NCBI GenBank assembly: GCA_016271365.2 | Contig: CM028132.1 | Coordinates: forward strand, 589,317,001 to 589,381,000 | From: Neoceratodus forsteri | Lineage: Eukaryota; Chordata; Ceratodontiformes; Ceratodontidae | DNA: 64,000 nucleotides | Reading direction: 5' to 3' | Shown: one piece after another, positions 53,897-64,000 of the stretch | How the letters are laid out: each line of letters begins with the position of its first letter | How positions within the stretch are numbered: position 1 is the first letter of the stretch | Notes under the pieces: model-generated | The model's input: only the letters and a program-made list of their open reading frames with translations | Told to the model about the DNA's origin: nothing | The model's database searches: none | Made by a program: the position numbers and the translations under genes

Positions 53897-55675
53897 CTAA
53901 AGGAGAGGATTTGGGAATATCTTGAATCCAGCAGCCTACAAGATCTGAAACAGCATAAATTTACTGGGGGGAGACCATGTCAAACAAATCTGATAGATTT
54001 CTTTGACTGGGTGACCAAGGAAATAGAACAGGGTGGAACAGTGGATGTGGCCTACCAAGATTTCAGTAAAGCCTTTGACATTGTTCCTCCAGGAGACTCC
54101 AAACAAGCTGGAAAGTCTGGGAGTGGGTACAAAGGTGGTAAACTGGGTGAGAAATTGGTTAGGGGACAGGAGGCAGAGGGTGGTGGTAAAAGGAGTTCAC
54201 TCCAAGGAAGTAAGGGTGACCAGCAGGGTACCACAGGGATCAGTAATGGGATCGGTCTTGTGACCAGCAGGGTACCACAGGGATCAGTAATGGGATCGGT
54301 CTTGTGACCAGCAGAGTACCACAGGGATCAGTAATGGGATCGGTCTTGTGACCAGCAGGTACCACAGGGATCAGTAATGGGATCGGTCTTGAGACCAGCA
54401 GGGTACCACAGGGATCAGTAATGGGGATCAGTCTTATGACCAGCAGGGTACCACAGGGATCAGTAATGGGATCGGTCTGTGACCAGCAGGGTACCACAGG
54501 GATCAGTAATGGGATCGGTCTTGTGACCAGCAGGGTACCACAGGGATCAGTAATGGGATCGGTCTTGTGACCAGCAGGGTACCACAGGGATCAGTAATGG
54601 GATCGGTCTTGTGACCAGCAGGGTACCACAGGGATCAGTAATGGGATCGGTCTTGTGACCAGCAGGGTACCACAGGGATCAGTAATGGGATTGGTCTTCT
54701 TTAACAACTTTATTAGTGATGTTGCAGAGGAGCTAGAGGGAAGGTATGCCTCTTTGCAGATGACACTAAAAACTGCAACAGGGTAGACACTCCAGAGGTG
54801 GCGGAAAAAAATGAGTAGAGATCTAAGAAAGCTAGAGGAGTGGTCAAGGCTGTGGCAGCTAAGTTTCAATGTGAAGAAGTGCAAAATAATGCACCTGGGG
54901 CACAGAAACCCAGGGGCAGAGTACAAAATGGAGGAGTGGTATTAACCATCACCAAACAGGTAAGGAACCTGGGGTAATCATATCTGTTAACCTAAAGGTG
55001 GACAGACAGTGTGATAAGGCAATGGTGAGAGCTAGTGGGATGCTAGGTCACATAGGGAGGGGTATCACCAGCAGAAGGAGAGGTGGTGTTGCCACTGTAT
55101 AGATCACTGGTGAGACCTCACTTAGAGTACTGTGTCCAGTTCTGAAGACCACATCTCCAGAAGAACATAGACAGGGTAGAGGTGGTCCAGAGGAGGGCAA
55201 CCAAAACATTGTACAGGGTCTGCATCACAAGCCCTATGAGACTGAAGGACCGCAATATGTACACCCTGGAGAAGAGAGTGAGAGGGGAATATAATAGAAA
55301 CTTTCAAATACCTCACAGGTATAAATAAAGGTTTAAGCAGGAAGCATTTTTCAGAGGAAAAGATGCTCATGAACAAGGGGACATGCTATGAAGCTGGGGG
55401 TGGGGGCTCAGGACAAATGTGAGGAAGTACTTCTTCACAGAAAGAGTGGTGGATGCCTAGAACAGCCTCCCAGCAGAGGGGTGGGGACAAAAATGGTAAC
55501 AGGCTTCAAGAATGCAAGGGATAGGCATAAAGGAACCTTAGAAGTAGGGAGGGGGGGCTAAAGCTGGAGATCAAGTAAGGTCTGCAGTGTTACAGTAGGT
55601 AGGGAAAATGGGCAGACTAGGTTGGCCAAGCAGTCCTTATCTGCTGACAATATCTATGTGTCTATGTTACTTTGT
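53897..55675 (+). mobile_element. CR1 LINE, 3' half, with internal minisatellite
   Basis: It starts in RT (KFTGGRPCQTNLIDFFDWVT-like near 53960-54020), then VAYQDFSKAFDIVPP near 54045-54090. The VTSRVPQGSVMGSVLF motif is expanded into a 44-bp tandem array (54218-54700). Afterwards FFNNFISDVAEEL and LFADDTKNCN near 54750 show the palm. The tail includes [18 protein letters not shown] near 55090-55145. The 3' end reads CAGACTAGGTTGGCC...TATGTTAC, typical of CR1. It is 5'-truncated. Confidence 0.85.
54218..54700 (+). repeat. minisatellite, 11 copies of a 44-bp unit, from CR1 RT
   Basis: Units start at 54218, 54262, 54306, 54350, 54393, 54438, 54481, 54525, 54569, 54613 and 54657. Each reads GACCAGCAGGGTACCACAGG, then GATCAGTAATGGGATCGGTC, then TTGT with few changes. 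One unit corresponds to the RT block TSRVPQGSVMGSVL. As 44 is not a multiple of three, the frame shifts each unit. Confidence 0.95.
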
Positions 55676-57033
55676 TAAAATGAAGACTTTTCTTAATCTG
55701 CACTGCAGCTCTCTACAATATTTTAAAATTACATATTAAAACATTAAAACATAAATATATTTTCACACCATCATATAGTAGTCACCTTGTAATTCATCTT
55801 AGTTTTATTCTGGCTGCAGTGCTACAGAAGTTAGACTCTGAAGTTTTCTCACAGGATATATATACTCTGCTAGTGTCATTTATGTAAGCAATAGCACATG
55901 GCAGGGTGTCCAGGCATGCTGAGATATTGACACAAAGGGTGTATTGTGAGCATTAAGTACCTTTAACCACTGAGGTACCCATATATCTTAGCACACATGG
56001 AAATGCTGTCAAATGCCACAACACTTACTAAAGAGTTATATATATTTTTTTAAATTAGTCTGAAATATCTTTAAGCTGAACTGCCTGGGTGAGCTGAAAC
56101 ATCTAAAAAAAGACTTTGTATAAGGGTCACCAATGTTTTCTTGCAGGGAGTTATATTAAATCAGCACAAAATCTTTATCCTTTCACTAATGGGTTACCTG
56201 GCCTTTCAGTGACTTTGGTATTAATGGGTTTTCTGTGGCAAGGCACTTCACTATGGTATCTTCTACCGGCCATCTGGAGGCAATTTGTTTCTGTGGATGA
56301 ATGTTGCCTTTCAGGAGTGGATTGGGGTGTGTTGGAGTGGGGAAGGGGATGGGGTTTGTGATGTGATTCATTGTTGGGGATGTGTCTCTTTTCATACTGA
56401 TCTTTTGCCGCTACATTTTTTCTCTGGGTAGGTTATCTGTAAAATAGTACACCACCATATGACAAAGTTTCAGCCAATGATGAGTCTGAACTGGTCAGAA
56501 CCCCATGTTAAAATGGTTATCTCACTTCAGCTCATTACATATCCCATATAGGCATCAAATATTATAAATTATACATGTAACCCCCTTAACAAGCATTTGG
56601 GGGTTTCCTTCATCAGCTAAGGCTATGCCAGTTCTAGTTCTGTCCTAGAGAAGTAAAGGGTCAAGTGTTTCAGATTTTAACAAAAATTACCTTAGTTGTT
56701 TACAACTTTGAGATTTCCTGTGTCCTAGTAGTTCGTAAGTTGCAAAGTACACCCTGTGCTCTTTGTTCCTGTGCAGATCTGTGGGCTGTTTGGAGGACAT
56801 GCCATCAAGCGTATAAATATGGATATCAGACAGAAGAAAAAGTAAAGGTCAGCGTCAGAATGAAGTGACGTGACACTATAGAGAATAGTCAGGGTTCCCT
56901 CACTAAATCTCCAACTGTGACTGGCCAGAGAGGGCTTGTAATGCTTGGGATGGCTGCAGGATCCCAAGTCTAGGGTGGCACTTGCCCTCTTCTGGCTGAC
57001 ACTCCAGACACAGAATTCCAGCTGGTATTCAGC
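55676..57033. other. no gene recognised
   Basis: AT-rich sequence with short incidental frames. No repeat family, splice-bounded exon or RNA gene is recognised. Confidence 0.5.
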
Positions 57034-57445
57034 ATCATAGAAACACGGAATTTGTTGGCAGATAAGGACACTTTGGCCCACCTAGTCTGCCCATTTTACC
57101 CTGCCTATACTGACACCGTAGACCCTACCTGATCTTTGGCTACCTCCCCACTCCACTTCCCTACCAAGATTCCATTGTGTCTGTCCCATGCATGCTTGAA
57201 GTCCACCACTGTTTTCATCCCCACTACCTCCACTGGTAGACTTTTCCAGACATCCACCACTTTTCAGTGAAGAAGTACTTCCTCACATCCCTCTTAAATT
57301 TACCCCATTCCAGCTTCATTGCATGCCCTTGTCCTTGCATACCTTCTCCTCTGAAAAGCTCCCTCCTGTACCTTATTAACCCGCATGAGATACTTACAGG
57401 CCTCTATCATGTCCCCCTCCCTCCTCTCTTCAGGGTGTACAATAT
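57034..57445 (-). mobile_element. CR1 3' fragment
   Basis: The + strand reads AGAAACACGGAATTTGTTGG, CCACCTAGTCTGCCCATTTT and CTTCCTCACATCC, the reverse of a CR1 tail. RT C-terminal sequence follows, decayed. It has lost everything upstream. Confidence 0.78.
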
Positions 57446-57815
57446 GGGCTGTACAGTTTGGGGATGGTGAGGGCATGTTGGCAATTCCACATTAAGTAGT
57501 GTGACCCAGTGGCATTCACTGGGAGATCCCAAGCTGGCAGGGACCAGAACAAAGGGTTTCAGAAGAAAAATGATCTCAAAATGGTGGCATTCATCAAACT
57601 CGCAGACCGGCAGGGAGCCTGGGAGATTTAGAGACATTAAGGCACAGGAAAGAGTAAGGTTGCAACATGTACCATTTCTGCCTCATGTTTCATGCCCTAA
57701 ATGGGTACCTAATGGTTATAGAGTGAAAGGTGCAATCCTTCAGAATTATTGAAGCTATGTTGGAGTAACTGATGTAATTACTGTAGTAACTATCTCAGGT
57801 ATCTGTCTTTGAGTT
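57446..57815. other. no feature seen
   Basis: Mixed sequence between two CR1 copies. Short frames show no family features. Confidence 0.5.
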
Positions 57816-57944
57816 TGTAACATAGAAACATAAAAACATAGAAACATAGAGCTTGACAGCAGATAAGGACATAAGGCCCATCCAGTATGCCCATTTCTTT
57901 TTCTACCTTATAAATGTGCCATCAGCCTTTGCTCTGTCAGTGGC

Positions 57945-59060
57945 CTATCTATTCATACTCATCTGTATTGCTCCCTTATGCCTATCCCATGCCTGTTTGA
58001 AGCCCTGCACTGTATTCATAGCCACCACTTCCTGAGGTAGGCTGTTCCATGCATCCACCACTCTTTCTGTGAAAAATAATTTCCTCACATTCCCCCTTAA
58101 TCGGCCTCCCTCTAATCTCATGCTGTGTCCTCTTGTCCTGCTATTTTTCTTATATTTAAACATGTTAGACTCTTTCACCTTGTTAATGCCCTTAAGGTGT
58201 TTGAATGTTTCGATCATATCATCTCTCTCCCTCCTTTGCTCAAGGGTATAGATATTGAGCTCCATTAATCTGCTCTCATATGTCTTCTGATGCAGTCCCT
58301 GCACCATTTTGGTTGCCCTTCTCTGGACTGCCTCAATTTGGTAAATGTCCTTGTGAAGGTGTGGCCTCCAGTACTGCATGCAGTACTCCACATGGGGCCT
58401 AACCAGTGTCTTGTAAAGAGGGATTATTACCTCCCTCTTACAGCTTGTGATACCCCTACTAATACACCCTAACATCCCCCTAGTCTTACCTACTGCTTTA
58501 GAGGTCTGCTTGGATGATTTCATGTCATCGGTGATGATGATGCCCAAGTCTTTTTCTTCCTTTGTGACTGCCAGCAACTCCCCTCCCAGCCTATAGGTGG
58601 CTTCAGGGTTTCTCTTCCCTATGTGCATGATCTTGTACTTCTTTGCATTAAATCCCAGTTGCCACTCTTCTGACCATTTTGCTAGTTTATCCAGATCTCT
58701 TCTCATTCTGCCCACCCCATCTGGATCATCTACTCTGTTGCAGATCTTGGTGTCATCTGCAAACAGACAAGCCTTACCCTCTAGTCCATCAGCAATATCA
58801 CTAATGAAGATATTGAAGAAGATTGGCCTCAGGACTGATCCCTGAGGTACCCTACTTGTGACTTGCATCTCTTCTGACTGTATACCATTTACCACCACTC
58901 TCTGTTTTCTGCCCATCAACCAGTTTGCCACCCAGTTGACCAACTTCTGACCCATCCCAAGCCTATCCAGCTTATTTATCAATCTTCTATGTGGAACAGT
59001 GTCGAAAGCTTTGCTGAAGTCAAGGTAAGTGACATCAACTGCTCCCCCTTGGTCCCTCAC
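57945..59060 (-). pseudogene. CR1 reverse transcriptase C-terminal half (open frame)
   Basis: This 371-codon frame holds YLDFSKAFDTVPHRRLINKL (motif A), VTSRVPQGSVLRPIFFNIFI (motif B), KACLFADDTKICNRVD with the intact FADD catalytic box, and VRPHVEYCMQYWRPHLHKDI. The end is VVDAWNSLPQEVVAMN. The start lacks the fingers, which lie out of frame at 59475-59092, so the full polymerase is broken. The long open frame suggests a young copy. Confidence 0.85.
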
Positions 59061-59091
59061 TCTGGTTACCCAGTCAAAGAAATCTATGAGA

Positions 59092-59475
59092 TTAGTTTGA
59101 CAGGACCTTCCTTTGTAAACCCATGCTGTCTTGGATCCTGTGCCCTATGGATTCCAGGTGTTGCACTATCCTTTCCTTAAGGAATGCCTCCATAATCTTG
59201 CCCACTACTGAGGTAAGACTGACTGGTCTGTAGTTCCTTGCCTCCTCCCTGCTACCACTCTTGTGGATCAGGATCATACGAGCCCTTCTGCAGTCTCCTG
59301 GGACCCCTCCTGTGCTCAGAGACTCACTAAACAGTTCTGCTAATGGCTCTGCTAGTTCCACCTTTAGCTTCTTAAGTACCCTGGGGTGTATGCCATCAGG
59401 TCCCATTGCCTTGTCCATCCTGAGCTTAGTGAGCTCTTGTAGGACCCTTTCTTTTGTGAAGGGAGTAGTACTCAC
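59092..59475 (-). pseudogene. CR1 RT finger block
   Basis: PFTKERVLQELTKLRMDKAM then GPDGIHPRVLKKLKVELAEP and NYRPVSLTSVVGKIMEAFLK are the CR1 finger motifs. The frame shifts near 59110, just before the main RT frame. Confidence 0.82.
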
Positions 59476-60019
59476 CTCCCTCCCCCCCGTGTCCGTGGTG
59501 CTGAGCTGTGGGCCCTGCCCTACCTTCTCTTCAGTAAATACTGAGCAAAAGTATCTATTTAGGATAGATGCTTTTACAGGGTCCTCCTCCTCACATGCCC
59601 CTTTTTCTCCTTTGAGCTTAGCAATACCCCTCTGGACTTTCTCCTTTCACTAATGTATCTGTAGAAAGTATTGTCACCTTCTTTTACTGTTCATGCTAGT
59701 GTTTCCTCAGTTTGGGCCTTTGCCTGCCTTACTGCCTTCCCTGCTTCCCTTAGGGCAGTTTGGTATGCCTCCCTATCTTCATCCCGCTGTGTTCCCTTAT
59801 ATTTCCTGAAGGCCAGCCTTTTGGCTCTGACCTTTGTGCTACTGTATTTGAGAACCAAAGTGGTTTCCTTCTTCTTTGCACTTCCTTTTCTGTCTAACAC
59901 AATGGGATGTTGCTTCAAGTATTGCATCATAATGCTTGCCCACTGTCTGTACCCCTCACCTGTGTTTCTTTTGCCAGGGCTAGCATATACTACAGAAAAA
60001 CCTACTTCCCAATCTGCCA

Positions 60020-62392
60020 GATGTGGACTGGACCTCATACACTGCACCAACAGAGCAGAGCAGAAAATTCCTGTTTACACTGCGGGGGGTCTAAATCAGC
60101 TGGTAGACTCACCTACCAGAGATAAAGCAACTCTGGACCTGGTGCTCACAAACAGCAACAGAATTTCAGACGTTCATGTGGGTATCAATCTGGGGACCAG
60201 CGACTACTGGTCAGTCTGGGTATCAGTAAATAAAGAGGAAGGTAAAAGTCACACAAAAATCAAGATACTTGATTTCAGGAACTCCAACTTTCCCTAAATG
60301 AAATCCAGGATCAAGACCATGCTTGACACCAGTAACAGGAAGAATGAAGAAAACTGCTGGGGGAACTTAAAGAATGCCTTAAATACAGCCACTGAGCAAT
60401 GCACAGGACAAATCAGCAAAGCCAAAAGAAGGAAGAACCCTGTCTGGTTCTCTGAAGAGGTAGCAACCAAAATCAAGGAAAAAAGAGGGGTTTTAAGCAG
60501 TACAAGGAAACAAGAGGAGAAACAGACAGGAGTAATATAGTAACAAACTCAAGGAGGCAGGAAAAGCAATTCGGATAGCCAAAAGCCTAAACAGAGGCAA
60601 GAATAGCACAAAGGGGTTAGGAAAGTTAGGACTTTCTATAGACACATAAGAGAAAAAATGAAGATTAAAGGGGAATAGTCCAAATAGCAACAAGGAGAAC
60701 CAGCTGTTAGAAAGATGAAGACAAAGAAGAGTTGTCAAACAAATTCTTCTGCTCAGTTTTCAAAATAGAAGATATTAGCAAAGGACCTACACTAAGTAAG
60801 ACAAAGTAAGATAGTGGAAGGGCAGACACAAGCCCCTTCATGAAAGAGAGGGTCTTAGAAAAGCTAAGCAAACTTAAGGTGGATAAAGCCATGGGGCCAG
60901 ATGGTATCCACACCAGAATACTAAAAGAGCTTCGGTAAGAAATAGCTGCACCACTAGCTGAGCTGTTTAATCTATCTCTGGAAAGTGGCAAAGTACCTCA
61001 AGAATGGAAAAGGGCAACAGTTGTGTCCTTGCACAAATGTGAAAGCACAGAAGAGGCAGAAAACTACTGCCCAGTCAGCCTGACCTCTATAGTGGGAAAA
61101 ATTATGGAGGCATTACTAAAGGAGAGAATAGTTGACTACCTAAAGGTAACTGGGAAACTCGACCCCAAACAGCATTGCTTCACAGCAGGGTGCTCGTGCC
61201 AAACAAACATGATTGATTTCTTTGATTGGGTTACCAGAACAGTGGACCAGGGTCTAGTACCTAGACTTCAGCAAGGCCTTTGACACTGTTCCCCACAGCA
61301 GACTTGCTAACAAACTAGAACACACAAGAGTTGTACAGAAAATAGTAAACTGGATTAAAAACTGACTGCAGAATAGGACCCAGAGAGTTTTGATAAATGG
61401 GGCATTATCAAGGGAGAGATGTGTGACCAGTGGCGTTCCACAGGGATCAGTGCTGTGTCCAGTATTCTTCAACATATTCATCAGTGACATCACTGATGAA
61501 CTGGAGGGGAAGGTTTGCCTGTTCATAGATGATACAAAGCTCTGCAACAGGGTGGATACACTAGAGGGGGCATAGGTATGGAAGCTGACCTAAGGAAACT
61601 GGAAGAATGGTCCAGAAATTGGCAGTTAAAATTTAACACCTAGAAGTGTAAGGTGATACACCTAGTGAAGCAGAACCCAGGAAAAAAGTATGTACTAGAA
61701 GGGCATCAATTAGAGGAGGCAGAGATGGAATCGGATCTGGGTGTGATTATTGCCAACAAGTTGAAGGTAGAAAACAATGTGAAAAAGCAGCACAGAAGGC
61801 AAGTGATATCCTCGGATGCATAGGAAGGGATATTACGAGCAGAAAGTAGGATGTTATCATGCCACTCTACAGATCCTTGGTAAGGCCACACCTTGAGTAC
61901 TGTGTCCAGTTTTGGAGGCCTGACCCAAAAGGACATCAACCATCTGGAGCGGTGCAGAGAAGGGCCACAAAGATGGTACAGGGGCTGCATCATGAGCCAT
62001 ACGAGACAAGACTCAAACAGTTGAGTTTATTCTCTGGAACAGAGAAGAAACAGGGGACATGATTGAAACATTTAAGTACATCAAGGGAATTAACACAAAT
62101 CAGAAGGAAAACCTCTTCCAGGAAAACAGAGTGGTGTGTACAACAGGGCACAACTTGTGTCTAGCAAGTTTAAAAGCAACTCTAGAAGTACATTTTCACC
62201 AGAGAGTGATAGAATCATGGAACAGCCTGCTACTAGAAGTGGTGGCATCAAAGACAGTAAGGAAATTCAAATTTACTTGGGACAAAAATGGGCAACTTAG
62301 GAAAAACATATAATTGGGGGTACCACCTGGGGCAGACTAGATGGACCACACAGTCCCCATCTGCCAACACTTTTCTTATGTTCTTATGTTTC
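60020..62392 (+). mobile_element. CR1 LINE, 5'-truncated, head-to-head with the previous one
   Basis: It begins at the end of the endonuclease (DSPTRDKATLDLVLTNSNRI near 60105-60170, then GTSDYWSVWVSVN). It continues with VLEKLSKLKVDKAMGPDGIH near 60850-60905 and NYCPVSLTSIVGKIMEALLK near 61063. The palm reads LFIDDTKLCNRVD near 61520-61560, with FIDD replacing FADD, so it is inactive. [20 protein letters not shown] follows near 61880. The 3' end reads GGGCAGACTAGATGGACCAC ... TATGTTCTTATGTTTC. Confidence 0.87.
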
Positions 62393-63700
62393 CTTGCAGC
62401 TGCAAAGAACACTTGAATTTTGGTATATGCTCTCTGAATTATTATGATCCTGTTGTCTTTGGGGCAAGTAGTACTTAAAATGACCTGAGGCCCAACTGGG
62501 AAAGTTGTTTAACCTTAAACATCATCTGTGAGAGTTTTCCAATTCTGAGACTGTGCACATGTCTGTGTAAATAAACTATTTTTGTTCTGTAACTGATAAA
62601 GAGTGAGTACCCTGTGTCCTTGTGTCATTCGTTTAACAGAAAGGGATCAGGGTTTATAGTAATCCATTCAGTACTATGTGTATAAATGAGTTGCTGTTGC
62701 ACCCCCCACCCAATCTCCCCAAGGGACCCATTTATGCCAGGCCTGTACCATCAAGAGGTACTGCCCTTGTCAAGTGAAGTATAGTGCTTGAATGTCCTGG
62801 GGCACTCTGCAGTTTCCTCAGGTGCAGGCACCATAGAAGATGCCCTCCCTTTTTTCATGCTATATTCTCTTCCATCAGGGACACTTATGTCCTACTGTGG
62901 AGGTTGTGTGTTCCTGACTTCCACGTCACTTAGATAGCCACAGATCCTTATTGCTTCCATGAAAGCTCGTGATACTGCTTACCAAGGCTATTAGGGAGTT
63001 GATATCTTTCTATTTTACCATAAATCTGCAGAATATCTTTGACACTGCTTATAAATTCTGGAATTGTATTCATGCTGTCTTTGATCAACCCCAGTCCTCC
63101 ATCCCTGTCTTCTCGACTGAGGTTTCACCAGTCTCTCTGGTCATCCTGTTGTAACCTCCAATTTAAATCAGTATTTCACCTCTTATGCTCTCTCATTTCT
63201 CTCCCCTGGTATCACTTTCTCCTCCCCAACCCTTGCTCAGTGGTAGAAATTGGCGGGAACCAAGATGACTCAGTTCCAGAAGTGAAATTAGAGGTATAAC
63301 TCAGTTCCATGAGCAAAATTGGGAGGGACTGCTCCTGTGTAAAATATACCACCCAAAATGCAGAAAACTGACTAAATAAAGTGTAAAAATGCAACAAATA
63401 ATGAGTAAACATGTCCCAAGATCCCTGTCAGGTATGTTCAATCCTACATCAAAGTTGTAGGGTTCCCTCAGTGAGTTTTTCCATTTTGAACACTGCCCTT
63501 ACTCTTTCATTTGAACTCCTTCCCACCTCCCCATCTCCCTTCTCATTCTCCCACCATGTCTCCATGTCTGATACACATTCAGGTCTACTCTCTTTATTTC
63601 TCTCAAGAATAATAGCCCAGATGCCCTGAACCCAAACTCCTTCCCTCTTTGATCCATCATATTCTTCCCTGTCTCCTCCTTAACTTGTCTTTCCACCTTG
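62393..63700. other. no gene; possible LTR 3' end
   Basis: GTAAATAAACTATTTTTGTT near 62567 followed by GTACCCTGTGTCCTTGTGTC could be an LTR polyadenylation and U5 stretch, but no partner LTR is visible. The rest shows no recognised feature. Confidence 0.3.
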
Positions 63701-63925
63701 GCAATGTTCCTGGTGCTTAGAACCATGCTAAAGTACTCCCTTCATTAAGGGGTTACCCCTCCTCTCCAGGTAACTACTGCCCCATCTACCTCCTCCCTGC
63801 CCTTGCAAATGTGCAGAAAGGTTGTTCACCCAGCTCTCTGCCTTTATCAATGCCTTTTCTTCTTTCCTTCTTTGACCTTTTCCAGTTTGGCTTCTGCAAC
63901 CCACTCTATTGCCTCATCTTTTTTA
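63701..63925 (+). pseudogene. L2-like RT fragment
   Basis: In shifting + frames the sequence resembles NYCPIYLLPALANVQK and then FDLFQFGFCNPL, a decayed copy of the finger blocks NYRPISLLPALAKVLE and QFGFR seen in L2-type RTs. Confidence 0.5.
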
Positions 63926-63929
63926 AGAC

Positions 63930-64000
63930 TCATTTTATTTTATTTTTATTTAGTTTTTTGTTTACCGGGTAGGTGCACTAGCCATGAAATGACTATTTTC
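63930..64000 (-). mobile_element. LINE 3' end, reverse orientation, runs off the window
   Basis: The T-rich run followed by TTTTTTGTTTACCGGGTAGG and CACTAGCC resembles the 3' end of LINE H at 44804 (TTTTGTTAACTGGGTAGC). Only the tail is inside the window. Confidence 0.4.

Larger units (their letters stand above)
57816..60050 (-). mobile_element. CR1 LINE with long intact RT frame
   Basis: The 3' end on the + strand begins ACATAGAAACATAAAAACAT ... CCCATCCAGTATGCCCATTT, a CR1 tail. RT follows on the - strand: an upstream block at 60050-59691, the finger block at 59475-59092, and an uninterrupted 371-codon frame at 59060-57945. It is 5'-truncated at about 60050 against another CR1 in the opposite orientation. 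Confidence 0.87.

Noticed and set aside
54218..54700. Regularly spaced direct repeats that could look like a CRISPR array, and a repeat-protein frame on the - strand
   Set aside because: The 44-bp units abut with no spacers and derive from the CR1 RT motif. The - strand frame is an artefact of the array.
5393..64000. A further EEF1G exon downstream
   Set aside because: I looked for frames matching the next conserved segment (MFQRL, ASVILFG, VWVFRG types) and saw none. An exon missed by eye remains possible.
1..64000. tRNA, rRNA or bacterial operon features
   Set aside because: No cloverleaf, rRNA segment, Shine-Dalgarno spacing or operon layout was seen. Splice sites and element types are those of a vertebrate nucleus.

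Overview
This window looks like vertebrate nuclear DNA, most likely from a large-genome amphibian. A caecilian or salamander fits best and a lungfish is possible; this is an inference. The host anchor is one spliced exon at 5220-5392 that reads as elongation factor 1-gamma (EEF1G). It has a canonical acceptor and donor, so the window lies inside that gene on the + strand. I found no other EEF1G exon and no other convincing host gene. Most of the rest is transposable-element sequence: DIRS-type tyrosine-recombinase retrotransposons, CR1 and L2-like LINEs, one gypsy LTR retrotransposon, hAT and Kolobok/T2-like MITEs, and satellite arrays. Nearly all element reading frames are broken.

Layout. 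32-5156: a + strand DIRS (A) with both inverted terminal repeats, gag, RNase H and recombinase remnants, but no reverse transcriptase (RT) core; it ends about 63 bp before the EEF1G acceptor. 5393-5896: residual EEF1G intron. 5897-10230: two related DIRS fragments (E, F), with a LINE fragment inside F. 10295-10666: a fold-back MITE. 11432-17376: a nearly complete DIRS (B). 17377-20140: an LTR-retrotransposon-like remnant holding a LINE with an 11-bp target duplication and a hAT MITE with an 8-bp duplication. 20130-24876: a DIRS (C) cut by the left end of another DIRS (D, 24877-25595). 25780-27490: two diverged satellite arrays, one with a three-monomer higher-order pattern. 28085-28915: a Penelope-like or other unclassified segment on the - strand. 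28916-31180: a - strand CR1 with ORF1 and endonuclease. 31890-33160: a tandem duplication with a 726-bp offset. 33230-35200: a LINE.

36525-53893: one - strand DIRS (G) split by insertions. A + strand L2-like LINE (39065-44085) and a - strand LINE (44779-52108) are inside it. The second LINE is split by a gypsy provirus (45532-51591, 5-bp duplication GAGAT), which in turn holds an L2 fragment and a hAT MITE. That is four levels of nesting, read from matching broken ends and target duplications. 53897-62392: four CR1 copies in both orientations; one has 11 tandem copies of a 44-bp unit derived from its own RT motif. The last 1.6 kb holds an LTR-like tail and LINE scraps.

How the parts relate: EEF1G is the only sequence with a clear cellular role, in translation elongation. 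The other genes are gag, reverse transcriptase, endonuclease, RNase H, integrase and tyrosine recombinase relics of independent selfish elements. No new multi-gene system is apparent. The distinctive signals are the nested insertion record, the RT-derived minisatellite, the satellite higher-order structure, and promoter-like inverted repeats beside a housekeeping exon.
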